From positions 10,356,256-10,420,255 of the forward strand of contig CM072155.1 in NCBI GenBank assembly GCA_036850595.1: a stretch of DNA of 64,000 nt. The letters are read 5' to 3'. Shown piece after piece: positions 20,908 through 31,944 of the stretch. The notes beneath the pieces were generated by a model. It made no database searches. It was given only the letters and a program-made list of their open reading frames with translations, and had not been told where the DNA came from. Position 1 is the first letter of the stretch; every line of letters begins with the position of its first letter. Both the position numbers and the translations under genes were made by a program. This DNA comes from Rhyacichthys aspro (taxonomy: Eukaryota; Chordata; Actinopteri; Gobiiformes; Rhyacichthyidae).

Positions 20908-23900
20908 GTGAGTGGGTCACGTTTATACCCGACACTTACAGCTTTAATCTACCTGCCATCTCCAACATCCGCCACAATTAATCCATTTCATAGAGTTGAT
21001 ATACTGAAAGCTTTATATTATATTGCCATACGATATGTATTTTAGGAATAACACCGCTTAGATATGGCTGGTTAACATTTGGGAACACGCTGGTAACTCG
21101 CGGCCCAAAATGGCTGCTGGACTACGGCTGTAACCGGTATAAAAATAAAAATGACAGTTTAGTTAGGCTTTGTTGACTTGTTTCTTACACTAAAATGGCA
21201 TTACCTCAGCTTTTGACACCTAAAATGACCCAAAGCTAGTCTGTCAAGCTGTCTATTAGCCGTTGACATTAGCTGCTAACATTAGCCACTAAAGCTTTCA
21301 TGTGAGTAAATGCTTTTTATGGCGTTAAAGTTAATTGTTCATCTTTACACAGTCCCACCGAAAGTTTTCGGCTCCCCGTCACGGATCTCTGGGCTTCTTG
21401 CCCCGCAAGAGGAGCCGGCGTCACCGCGGTAAAGCAAAGAGCTTCCCCAAAGATGACCCTAGCAAACCCGTGCACCTGACGGCCTTTCTGGGCTACAAGG
21501 CCGGCATGACCCACATCGTCCGTGAGGTGGACAGGCCTGGCTCAAGTGAGTAAAGACTTTTAGAACTATCTGTAAGTGTAGTAAGGGACGTAAATCTGCC
21601 TGTGATGAGTCTCTCGACGGGCGGACAGAGTGGGTTCAAACCCCTGTTGAATGTCGAGTACTGAGCGCAGTCCAAAATAAAATTTTAATGGTCTGTCAAG
21701 TCACTGAACTAATACTAAATGCACAGCTGATATAATGTCAGATGAAAATTTGTCACTTCCAGAATCTACAGAATTGACATGTCAGACTAAAATTACATAT
21801 TGGCTAAATTTTGACCTTGGCCAGCTCTATTTATAAAGCATAGCTTGGCGTCTAAAGGTTTGAAATGTTTTTTAGTTATGATTTTTATATTTGTGCAAAT
21901 AAAAGCACAATTACACCTGACAGTTGTGCTGCACCTCTTTTTAAACTAAATAGGTTAAAATTCACACTAAAATAAGTCACGGCTTGATGACAAGTGTATC
22001 TTTGGGTGTGATCATTGTGTAAGTGACTTCTGACATAGCCATAGATAAGTTTATAGTCTCTGTTCTTGGATGGACATATTTAACTTGTTAATGAATTCCA
22101 GAGGTGAACAAGAAGGAGGTGGTGGAGGCTGTGACCATCGTGGAGACCCCTCCCATGATTGTGGTTGGTGTTGTCGGCTACGTGAACACCCCCAGAGGCC
22201 TGCGCACCTTCAAGACCATCTTTGCTGAACACGTCAGTGATGAGTGCAAGCGCCGCTTCTACAAAAACTGGTGAGACTTGTGATTATATTAGATTAAATT
22301 TGTTGAAGCAGTTAGTTGCCCAGTTCACCTGAGCGAGTCTAACATAACGGTGGCCTCTGTGGCAGCTCCTCTCAGGCGCCCCGTGCCCTGATGAGCTCCG
22401 GGCTCCTCTGGCCGGTGGAAAGTGCTTCTTAGAAACCGGGCCATGAGCCGAAACCCTCAGCTGATGTAGCCCCCTTGTCCTGTCGGAGGGAGGGCGAGCA
22501 GCTTTGCACTGTGTTCTTCCGCTGGCCTCTGAGGCTACGAAGGACCTGTGCCAAACCTTTGTGCTTCTCTGTCCCGCTCTGATGTGGGCTACAGGTACAA
22601 GTCTAAGAAGAAGGCTTTCACCAAATACTGCAAGAAATGGCAGGACGATGAGGGCAAGAAGCAGCTGGAGAAGGACTTTGCTGCTATGAAGAAGTACTGC
22701 CAGGTCGTCCGCATCATCGCTCACACTCAGGTGGGTTTGTGTTACTGCCTATGGTTAACTATCGTGTCAGAGTTCTGCCTCCTGTCTGTGACGAGAGCAC
22801 GGAAACCTGCGTCAGGCATGGCGCCCGAAAAGCATGAGGATAACTTCCATGCTGCCTTCCTTCTGAGACTGCAGAGCCACACTAAAATTATAGACTGTTA
22901 CAGTGCTTAGTTTTTCCCCCATGATGCTAAAACAAGTTTACTCTGGGCTTTTAGCCTTTTTGTATTTTAACCATACTGCCTCCATTCAAAGCTAGTTCCT
23001 GTGTCTCCTTTAATCGATGGATAGTGCGCAGAAACTTAACATGCTTGTTTAACCACATAGGTCATAGTTTTCTAGGTTAACTGCACAATGGCTTTAAAGG
23101 CAAAACAAGTCAAATAAATCTGCTCAGTGTTTTCTCGTGTAGGTCTACACTGTTCTAACCCAGTTGTTTTTTGTTTAGATGCGTCTGCTGCCCGTGAGAC
23201 AGAAGAAGTCTCACCTGATGGAGGTGCAGCTCAATGGTGGCTCTATCTCTGACAAAGTGGACTGGGCTCGTGAGAAGCTGGAGCAGGCCGTTCCCGTCAG
23301 CGCCGTCTTCACTCAGGACGAGATGATCGACGTCATCGGAATCACCAAGGGTCACGGATACAAGGGTAAGGAGCAGCTAAAGGGCAAAATTGAGAAATGT
23401 TTGTTGGGGTTTTCAAGTTTCTAATTTGTGTGTGTTCTAGGTGTGACCAGCCGTTGGCACACAAAGAAGCTGCCACGTAAGACCCATCGTGGTCTGCGTA
23501 AGGTCGCCTGTATCGGTGCCTGGCATCCTGCTCGTGTGGCCTTCTCTGTGGCCCGTGCCGGTCAGAAGGGCTACCATCACCGCACAGAGATCAACAAGAA
23601 GGTAATGGAAAGATTAAATTGGTGTAGTTATAATGGTTTATATGAGGGAACCTGGGAAAAGGTTTGAAAAAGATGGATTTTAATTAGGGCTGCTCGATTT
23701 TGGGAAAAATCATGATCAGTCATTTTGGTAATTATTGAAGTCATTATTTTACATGATTACTAACAAGATGGACCTTGGGAATATGTTCGATTTATTGAAC
23801 AAAACATTCAGTTATCTTTAAATATAATATATTCAAATGTGTAAACAGTCTAAAAAAATAAACAGAAGTAATAAAGATAAATAAGATCAATGTTGCGCAC

Positions 23901-25483
23901 TTTCAGTTTAGAGGAGAAACAAATAGAGTTGTTTTTTGTTTACAGTTTTGTGATTGATGGGTGCCCCATCTATTTTTTTGCCATGCAGACTAAGCAAAGT
24001 TATTGAGAAGTCATACACAATAATTCAGAGTAATGTACGGACTAGAAGTTATGTCTTTAATCCTGGATTTGTTCTTTAGATCTACAAGATTGGCCAGGGC
24101 TACCACCAGAAGGACGGCAAACTTGTGAAGAACAATGCCTCCACTGAGTACGATCTGTCCAACAAGAGCATCAACCCCCTGGTGAGTTCTGGCTTTATGT
24201 TCACGCTGAGATTAGTTTTGATTAATGGATCTTTCCCTCAAACAGCTGTGACTCACCAGTTTTCATGCGTTTCAGGGTGGATTCGTTCACTACGGAGAAG
24301 TGAGGAACGACTTTGTCATGGTCAAGGGCTGTGTCGTGGGAACCAAGAAGAGGGTGCTGACTCTGCGCAAGGTACGGATCGGATTTTTGTAGCGATGCAG
24401 TAATAGCACTGAGTACTTTTTCTACGAATGCAAAGAAATTTCTAGCAATGACAGCCTAAAATCTGACCAGTATGAATGTAAGGTCAGTATTTACCAAATT
24501 AAACAACACTCAAATAAAATGTTAAACTAACAACACTTAAAATTCATGACTCGTTTCGAATTGTTTTGAATTACATAAAAGTAATGCCACATGTACTACA
24601 TTGTTGGAGCTTGATCATTCAGGCGTTCTCATTGTGGAGTAATAAACATGTATTTCTCTTCCCCTCTAGTCTCTGCTTGTCCAGACCAGCCGTCGTGCTT
24701 TGGAGAAGATCGACCTCAAGTTCATCGACACCACCTCAAAGTTCGGTCATGGCCGCTTCCAGACCGTGGAGGAGAAGAAGGCGTTTATGGTAAGAGACCT
24801 AGCGCACGTTAAGTAAGCCAGTGTCCCCAGCCATATGAATCCTCTGCCAGGTTGCTCGTTAAGTCACTCGGGTGTGTTTTTGCGTTGCCTGCACTGTTCG
24901 TAACCTGGTTCAGTTTTCAGTGTGAACTCTGGTTCCATTCCAGTGCCACAGTGAGCTCCAGTGAGGCAGGGGAGCAGTGCCTCTTTGTGCTCGCTCCCTG
25001 TTCACTCTCTGGGAACACAAGCACCTTTTTCTTGATCTTGTTAATTTGTTTTTATTTTCTTTTAACACCCTATTTTGACGTAAAGGGTATTCATTGTTTT
25101 AATTACATTTCAAAAGAAAGGGTGTGCCTTTGGTAAGGTGAGGCCTTTTTAAACAGCACTGTATATTTGGCCATTATTTCAGGGTTCCCACACATTCAGT
25201 TTTTTTTTTTTTTTTTGATAACCCTTTTGACAATTTAGCAAGACTAGATACCTTTTTTAAGCTTAAAAGCTCATTACACACTACGTTTTGCCATCTCTGC
25301 CTAAAAAGGATGCATGGTCTGGATATTAGTGGGAGAAATGAGCAAAAATAGATTGAAAATTGGCTTTAAGGGGCAATTGCAATATCAACATATAGGACCA
25401 ATGAAGAGTATTAATGTTGGTTTGTTGTCTGTCCACAGGGACCACTCAAGAAGGACCGCATTGCCAAGGAAGAGACTGCATAA
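20905..25483 (+). CDS. rpl3: ribosomal protein L3 (uL3), complete
   Basis: Core protein of the large ribosomal subunit that reaches toward the peptidyl-transferase centre. Ten coding exons in phase: 20905-20907, 21353-21545, 22102-22270, 22595-22730, 23179-23365, 23441-23601, 24080-24181, 24276-24371, 24670-24789, 25439-25483 (TAA). The product is 403 aa, the usual vertebrate length. It begins MSHRKFSAPRHGSLGF with the basic RKRSRRHRGK tail, and contains TAFLGYKAGMTH, GVVGYVNTPRG and the HTKKLPRKTHRGLRKV finger region. His245 (in KTHRG) is the residue methylated by METTL18 in mammals. Codons are GC-richer than the surrounding DNA, as expected for a highly expressed gene. The poly(A) signal is AATAAA at 25545-25550. 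Confidence 0.97.
21596..21671 (+). ncRNA. snord43: box C/D snoRNA SNORD43 (U43) in rpl3 intron 2
   Basis: Box C GTGATGA (21602-21608), box D CTGA (21661-21664) and a short terminal stem CTGC/GCAG. Just after box C is GACGGGCGGACAGA, the guide and D' region I know from human SNORD43, which targets 18S rRNA 2'-O-methylation and is also hosted by RPL3. Spacing and host agree. Confidence 0.85.
22271..22594 (+). promoter_or_regulatory. rpl3: GC-rich, structured rpl3 intron 3, possible autoregulatory alternative splice region
   Basis: Unlike the other introns this one is GC-rich. A hairpin GGCTC-ctct-GGCCGGT / ACCgGGCC-at-GAGCC (22401-22449) has an 18-nt loop holding TTCTTAG, an acceptor-like site whose AG is 22431-22432. 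A second stem GTAGCC (22466-22471) / GGCTAC (22533-22538) follows. Splicing to that AG would add 162 nt and create TGA at the junction (exon 3 ends in TG, next base A). Mammalian RPL3 is known to limit itself through a cryptic 3' splice site in intron 3 that leads to mRNA decay; the same use here is inference. Confidence 0.45.
22781..22875 (+). ncRNA. SNORD83-like box C/D snoRNA in rpl3 intron 4
   Basis: A box C-like GTGACGA (22788-22794, one base off consensus) and box D CTGA (22863-22866) lie 79 nt apart end to end. The 3' part GCTGCCTTCCTTCTGA and internal GCGCCCGAA resemble human SNORD83A/B as I remember them, and both of those are RPL3-hosted. The terminal stem is weak (GTC/GAC). Confidence 0.55.
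23688..23965 (+). repeat. dispersed AT-rich fish repeat in rpl3 intron 6
   Basis: Same family and orientation as 4529-4860. Starts GGGCTGCTCGATTTTGGGAA, carries 'gggaatatgttcgatttattgaacaaaac', and ends near 'ttttgtgattgatgggtg'. Confidence 0.65.
24848..25024 (+). ncRNA. possible two-hairpin (H/ACA-like) RNA in rpl3 intron 9
   Basis: The first part is closed by a perfect CCAGGTT/AACCTGG stem (about 24848-24910). A second strong hairpin pairs AGTGAGGCAGGGGAGC (about 24960-24975) with GCTCCCTGTTCACT, and is followed by GGGAACACAAGC, in which ACA sits three bases from a possible 3' end. A clear H box (ANANNA) was not found and no known snoRNA matches, so the class is a guess. Confidence 0.3.
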
Positions 25484-25550
25484 AGCACCTTTCCTCATGT
25501 ATCTCTGCTACTGTCACCATCTTCACTGTTCTGCAGAGTTGTTTAATAAA

Positions 25551-26379
25551 AAAAGTCAGAAAAACCACTTGGTGTCAGTGTGTGTTCGCTGCAGAAGGAG
25601 GGCTGTGCTTCTCAAGTCAATGGGAGGTATTGGCCGAGAGGAAGTCTGTGGTCAGCTGGTATTAACCTTGCAGCTTGTGTCGAGTCAGCGCATTGGAAGT
25701 TGCAGATGACAGCTTGGTCAATAATTAATGCAGCACAGGTAGTTAATTGGAAGGTTACAAAAGGCATCTGAAGAACAGGCAGACAAACTTCCCTCTTATG
25801 AAAGTCAGGGGTTTCTACAGTTTCGCGCTCACTTAAAGGGACAGTCTGTATTTTACGAAAGGGGCTCAGATGCTACTTAATGGGAAGTGCATTAACTTAT
25901 GTCAGTACCCATTTAAATTGGCCATAGCGGAAGTTACAATCTGAGAGAAGCTACTGGCAGTGTTATGTTTAGGAGTTTTACATGAGGAATTTAATAAAGC
26001 TGTTTAAAATCATGAACGCTTTAGACAAGTGGTTGTGATTTGGTAAAAGGTGTATGGACATTGCATCTAGCTTTCAGATTTTGTGTAGCACCTGTCCATA
26101 TAAATAAAACTTACTTTGCAACAATGATTTTGAGTGTAGTGGGTCATAGAAGTTAATGAAGAGGCTTTAGTACGGTATTAAATTAGATAGTACTTTTAAA
26201 TCATGTTCAAGTCTTTGAACAGTTTCAGCAACAAAAATGTTAAAATATCCTTCATGACAAATATATATTCACTGGATTTGGAGCTTGGACAGTGTAGCCA
26301 ACATAATCAAGGCTGTTTTATTTATATTGCACAGAGGGCCACATTTGGTGAGGAAAATTGCCAAAGGCCGACAGTCTCT
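25551..26379. other. intergenic, no recognised feature
   Basis: Starts just after the rpl3 poly(A) signal. Open frames here show no splice or family support. 'aaagggacagtctgtatttta' near 25835 resembles a short piece at 8287 and may be an old repeat. Confidence 0.4.
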
Positions 26380-26640
26380 TCTGATTTTATTGTTATTTCA
26401 CAAGGACAGATTTTATTTAGACTGGAACAGGTTTAAGTTTGATTTGAACAGCTTTTAACCGGACCTGAACAGGTTTTATTTGGGTTTAAACAGGTTTTAG
26501 ACGATTTTGAACAAGTTTAATTGAATTTGAACAGGTTTTAGTTGAATATGAACAGGTTTTAGGTGGATTTCAACAGGTTTTGTTACTTTTCAGCAAATTT
26601 TACATGTATTTGAATAGGTTTATGTTGGATTTGAAAAAAA
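26380..26640 (+). repeat. 21-22 bp tandem array, unit GATTTGAACAGGTTTTAGTT
   Basis: About eleven degenerate units, each with GAACAGGTTTTA or a near variant. The same unit occurs in the arrays at 28380-28640 (poor), 45570-45830 and 53680-53860 (reverse complement). Confidence 0.75.
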
Positions 26641-27299
26641 TGTAGATGGGTTTGAGTCAGTGTCGCCTCTTCAACATCATCATCCTTAAAGCTCTGTTGT
26701 GTTGAAAAGCGTCCACCTTTGCAGATCTGACGTTGAGCTAACTGCGCAGGTTTAACCGTCTTTATGTCTGTCCTTGAGCTGTTGTATTCAACTAATGAGA
26801 CCCCACATCCTCTTTTCTGACTCATCACACCCCCTTCTTCAGCAGGTGGACCCCGAGCGGGCTACGGGCCATTTAAACGTCCCACAAAAACACCTCCGAG
26901 ACACCTCCGCTGTTCAATATTCAGCTCCGTTTGCAGAAATGTGGATTTTCTATAAGGATTTTCAAGGTCCCATATGCTTTCCTTTATTAACCTGAAGTCC
27001 GGGGAGTTTTGAAGGACGGCTATTCTCCACAAAGCAGCATTTTAAAGAATTATTCTGCACCGTAGCAGTTTTATTTTAAATATCCTCTGAGGGCACTTAT
27101 GCTAAAAGGGGGACAGAGAAGAGGACCATGGGACGTAAAGACACAGCAGGAGAGGGACAGCTGGTTGTGAGCTTGGCCCCCAGCAGCAAAGACAGGCTTC
27201 AGTGAGATCATTTTACTTTTATTAAGTTTAAATGAGTTTTACAGTGTTGTCTAATCCAGAGCTGTACATTAAATTTGTAGAGCTGCACAAATTTCCTAC

Positions 27300-27660
27300 A
27301 TTTTAGGGACTCATTATTTAATGCCAAGAGTTCTGCTTGTGTTTAATGCAGTGTAGTTGAACCTAAAATTTCTGTTTTGGGGCGTCACGGTTTCTCACCT
27401 GGTGGCGCATAAACCAGATACTTGGGAGACCCGGATTTGATTCCAGCTCAGGTCATTTGCCCAGTGTCTCTCCCCTCTCTCTCACGTTTCTTGTTTGTCC
27501 ACACTACACTGTCGAACACGGGCAAATCAAATGTCAAATAAATGCTAAAATGCTTCTCGTTATTTGCTCACGTGAAGATTATTTTTTGTCTAATCCACAG
27601 AATCAATTGTTTAGCTCCACCTTTTCAAAAGCGGACCAAAAGTGTCCACAAAATCGTACG
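27300..27660 (+). repeat. unclassified repeat interrupted by a SINE
   Basis: Outer parts ('gggactcattatttaatgcc' at 27306 and 'gtttagctccaccttttc' at 27609) match 47700-47880, where the two parts are joined without the SINE. The outer element is thus older than the SINE insertion. Confidence 0.6.
27379..27552 (+). mobile_element. tRNA-derived SINE
   Basis: Starts GGGGCGTCACGG, has an internal GGATTTGATTCC resembling a tRNA B box, then 'gcccagtgtctctcccctctctct' and an A-rich end with 'caaataaatg'. This is the usual order of a common fish SINE family. Related copies are at 58592, 38967 (minus) and 44387 (minus fragment). Confidence 0.65.
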
Positions 27661-28379
27661 TACAGTCCTCTTTTTTGGGAAACTTTAAACTCCTTTTGCT
27701 CATTAAAAACTGACCCAACCTGTACTGTACTAAGTTCTAAAACCGTTTTAAAAAGTGCATAAAAACATTTAGAAACACATACACAGCCGTGCAGTTCTAA
27801 AATACATCCTTTTGGCCCATGTTTTTCTATTTGATTTAACTGTCAAATAATCCTTCCAGACTCAGACTTCTTCACATTTCTATATATACTATCATTTACT
27901 GGATCTGAGTCAGAAGTGTGAGGCCGCGCAGTGAGCAGTATTAGACGTGAGGGGGCGCTGTGACGGGACAGAGCCGAGTCGTGTCACCGTGGCCCGAGGA
28001 GAGACATGGAGACGAGTTGCCGTTACGTAACCCCCTCCAGAGGCTGTGACCCGTGGCCCACTGCGGCACAAGCTCAGTGGCCGTCCACGGCTTCGCTTTT
28101 ATGTAACGTCCTCCAAAACAAACCCAGTCTTCAAAGCATCGACTGTGGTTTCATAGACACTGAAGCTTTTTTATCCGCTCAGGTGTATATAGTTTTGTCC
28201 AAGCCAAGAGGCATCAAATAAAATACTACAAAACTTATGTTCACGCTAAACCGGTGAGTTTCAATCTTTTCTCGCCGAGTACCATCTCATAAAATAGTAC
28301 CACCTCCTTTTCTGCTTGTATACAGTAAGGAGTGTAATAGTACTTCATTTAAAAAGGATTAAACTTGGGTTAAAACAGG
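27661..28379. other. intergenic, no recognised feature
   Basis: Includes a GC-rich patch at 27920-28060 with the weak CTCF-like core GAGGGGGCGCTG (about 27948-27959). No gene is seen. Confidence 0.4.
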
Positions 28380-28640
28380 ATGAAAGCCAGAACAAAAGAT
28401 TATTGTTCAAGGTAATGGTCCAAAAAACAGGTCTAAAGTGATTTTAGTTTTAATAAGTATAGTTTAAGAGGTTTTAGACTGACTTGAACAGGTTTAGAGC
28501 CGTTTCAGTGTGATTTTATTGAGTTAAAGTTGGTCTTTGAAATGTTTGACAAGGTTTTAGCTGAACTTTAACAAGTTCTAAGTGATTTTAGGCGATTTTA
28601 GTCAGACTTTAGTCAGTCAGAAGGTTTAGTATAATAACTG
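28380..28640 (+). repeat. degenerate TTTTAG/GAACAGGTTT array
   Basis: Loosely periodic 'gattttagt', 'ttgaacaggtttaga', 'caaggttttagctgaac' units, related to but much more decayed than the array at 26380-26640. Confidence 0.5.
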
Positions 28641-29739
28641 GTAGGGAGGTTTGGTAGGTGGCACTATTACCTGCCTTTCATGAATAATGTCAGAGCTCGG
28701 GAATCGCCACACTAACTGCCCCTGTGTCCTCTCTCTGTCCCGGTTCAGGTCCAGGTGAGGTGTCCCATAAGGTGATGCTTTTATGAGCCCTGCATCTGCT
28801 CCAACAGCCTCACCCTGAACGCACCGCTTCACCCCATTACTTTAGTCCTCTGTCATCTCTGTACGGGACTCTACTGCTGCTGTAGGGGCAGGACAGAGGG
28901 GAGGGGGTCTGAGGGGGGGAGAGGGAACATGAAAAGACAATGAAGAAGGATGGTATGGACATGACAGGAAATCGTCATTCTTGTTTTTGTAAATGTCTGT
29001 CTCCAAAATGATGCAGAAAGTACAACAGAAGAATCATTGACCAAAGGGCCTTTAATGCCACATTTTAGGGACAGTACGATTGAAGGAGGAAACTTGTTCT
29101 GGGTCCATCGTGTGGTGAGACTGAGACCGAGGCCTGAGGCAGCAGCTGTTGCTGGTGGGATGATGGCCAGCTACCAGAGTGCATGCTGGGACACGGAGAC
29201 CGGGCCAACCCAGTGATTTATGTGAAAGAGAGACGTGTCCTGGCAGGGCTGGACCCGGGCCTGGCACCGAGTCAGAGGCAGGACGCCCCGCAGAGGGAGA
29301 CAGAGACAGGAGGACCCCTGTCTGAGGGAAGACCACATGCACAGGTCCGTTACTACAGGCCTCAAAAAACAAAACACTGTCTTCTGATATGTTTTATGTT
29401 TTTAACGGGAAAACATAGTGAATATGTGCAGAAAAATAATTTAGAAACAAGTAGAGATTTGTTTTTTTTTATGATTCTGAACTGAAAACTCAAGGCGATC
29501 TGTTCATTCTTAAAAGTTTGTGTTGATGAGGATGTGTTTTGGCGTAACACTTTCATCAGGGAGACAACAGAGATTCCCTTGTGTTTTGTTTGGGGCTTGA
29601 TCTTTCCTTTCCCCCAAAACACCTCTTTTTTAACTTGTGTATAACTTTTTGAACCTCCTGGAAACACTCCTGAACTGCATATTTATAATTAATATCATTC
29701 ACATTTCATACTTTTAATAATTCATTCATTTTCTTATGC
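28641..29739. other. intergenic, no recognised feature
   Basis: Open frames on both strands around 29050-29480 overlap each other and show no splice sites or known domain. Confidence 0.4.
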
Positions 29740-29895
29740 TTAGTTTCGTTAAAGGTTGCGGCTGACTGGAGCCCCCTGGACACTGACAGACAACCATTAA
29801 TTTTTACATTCATTCCTAGGGGCAATTTAGAGTCACCAATTCACCTAAGGTAACACAGAGGGAACATGCAGACCCCTCACAAAAAGACCAAGAGT
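29740..29895 (+). repeat. fragment of common teleost interspersed repeat (LINE 3'-end type)
   Basis: Contains 'gcaatttagagtcaccaatt', 'cacctaa' and 'gggaacatgcagacccc', the downstream half of the family whose upstream half is at 7906-8032. Confidence 0.65.
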
Positions 29896-30825
29896 CAGAC
29901 TTTCTGCCTGTGAAGCTTTGTAGGGCAAAATACAATCGATATATTGTTTGACTACTCTTTTAGCATACAGTATGTACAAAGTATCATCCTCTCACACAAC
30001 AATGCTTTTCAGTTACTTAACACCTAACTGCAAGACAAAAAACGCCCACAAACAAGTGAGAGGTTTAGACTGCAGTCAAATTTTCTGCAGCAATTTTGGG
30101 CTTTTCTGGACACGCATACTTCAGCATTTATAGCCCAGGCTGATTTGTGATGCTCGTCCCTAAAAAGGGCTTTTACAAACAAACAGCAAATACAATCACA
30201 ATGTTCAAAATCTAAAACACTATAAAAGACTTGACGGAGATCAATGGTCACAAAACTGAACTCTCTTTAAAAAAAACACATGTTCATATTTAAAATGACT
30301 CCAATCTAAGAGTCCTGTTTAGGTTTAGGAGGCAGGGAGCACAGAAAAAACAAACTGACCAAAAGAAAAAAGTTTTTCTCAGAGGCACTGTACAGTTTTA
30401 TTACTTGAATACATTGGTCTGTGATAATAAATAAAGTGTAAAATTGAAAACAACCTGCGCACACTGAGAATGGCACATACAGTACACAATGCATTCATAA
30501 ACTTCAAAGTAAATAACTTATTTTTTATGGCCCAATCCTGAAAAGAAAAAAAGTAAACAACATATATATTCAAACAGATGTTTAAATGTTAAATTTCCTA
30601 TTCATTTACCAAAACAGAGCATTACAATTTTGTTGTTTAACATCATATAGTGTATTTTGTACATTATGTACCGGTGTAACTCAAGTTCTCAACTGTTTTT
30701 TTCTCTTACAGTAACTATAGCCAAATGCACGTTTTACATTTTTAGGTATTTACTGTTGCCATTTGATGACTGTATTATACCGCTTTTTTATTTTTATTAT
30801 TTTTTATTTTTTTTAAACTGTAAAT
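29896..30825. other. intergenic, no recognised feature
   Basis: AT-rich with poly(T) stretches. Nothing recognised. Confidence 0.4.
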
Positions 30826-31046
30826 CCCAGACTAAACCTTGACCAAACAGGGACTGAACCCATAACCCCAGGACTAGACTAAGACTAAAGCAACATCAGC
30901 CAAACTAAAGACTACATTAAGGATTAAATGAAGACAAAACCTACTGGTAACTGGGACTAACGGGGACTAAACCCGGACTAAACCAAGAAAAAACATGGAC
31001 TAAAAGAGGAGACAACCAGGCCTAAACTGAGGACTTAAACGGGATT
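30826..31046. repeat. ACTAAACC-type short tandem array, left block
   Basis: Degenerate units on GGACTAAACCAGGACTAAAC. The same array type resumes at 31945. Confidence 0.65.
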
Positions 31047-31944
31047 AGACCAGAGCAGTTACATACAGTAAATCTCATAAGTATTGCTATGTATAAAAAG
31101 CTATCACTCTGTATCCTCTGTTCATTCTGATGTAAACAGGTGGACGACGTGTCTGAATCTGCTCTTCTCGCTCTGTTTTCTGCATCAACCCCTCGGTCTT
31201 GAAGCGGTCCGGTTTCCGCAGGCCCTCGTGCTGTCCTCTGCGCCGCGAGTGCGTGAAGGGCAGTGGATCTGAGTGTTTCTCTAGGGCCTGCCACACTGCA
31301 GCTCCCCTGCACCGTGCCATCAGTATTCTGGGCCCGTCTGTGGACACCGCGTTCCCTGAGTGCTGACGGAGGCAGCAGGCCGCACTCCTCCACTGCCCCC
31401 GACCGCCACCAGAGGGCGCCCCGACTGCTCTGCTCTGCATTCACGCATCCCAGAGCACTTTGTGTGCAGTAGCCTACTTTACCTCCTCCTCTTTATGTGA
31501 GCCTTTCAAACAAATCCCTTTCATTTAGAGCTAGATTTCAAAGCTGAACATGATTTTAGAGACACTCATGACATTGCTCCGAGTCCCTTTGGTCCAAATA
31601 TTTGATTATTCAGGAAACGTCGAGGCTAGAGTTGCTTGGATCAGCAGAGGGGTGATGGGATCGTGTCATTTCACACTATGTTTGCTCCAGTGATTTTTTT
31701 CTCTTCTTTTTATTCAGTCGGTCGAGCGCGCTTCAGCTCTCCGTCGCCGCTCAACTCTCCCTGACCCAAAAATAACCCGGGGTGAGCTCCGTCAGCACTG
31801 CTGCCCGGTCAGCGCAAAACAGGCCGCATCTCTCCATCACAAACAAGTGGGTATAGATCCAGAGACTGATCAAGAAATAAATGCACCACTCAATGTTCGG
31901 CTGGACCCTGCTCTAAATAGTCTGTATCTGATGATTCTCTATAA
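31047..31944. other. GC-rich non-array island between two ACTAAACC arrays
   Basis: Unique-looking sequence, GC-rich at 31130-31450, that separates the two array blocks and contains a CTCF motif. Open frames on both strands overlap and are likely GC-driven chance. Confidence 0.45.
31406..31420 (+). promoter_or_regulatory. candidate CTCF binding site
   Basis: CCACCAGAGGGCGCC fits the CTCF consensus CCASYAGRKGGCRSY at every position. It has the same orientation as the site at 11848, so the two sites bracket slc25a39 and rpl3. Confidence 0.6.

Noticed and set aside
21630..21650. GGGTTCAAACCCC looked like a tRNA T-arm
   Set aside because: No acceptor or anticodon arm; it lies inside SNORD43.
22284..22724. 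Long minus-strand open frame across rpl3 intron 3 and exon 4
   Set aside because: Antisense to a GC-rich intron and a real exon; no family wording or splice logic.
31022..31472. Overlapping open frames of 117-140 codons on both strands
   Set aside because: GC-rich chance frames on both strands, overlapping the end of a tandem array; no domain or splice sites.
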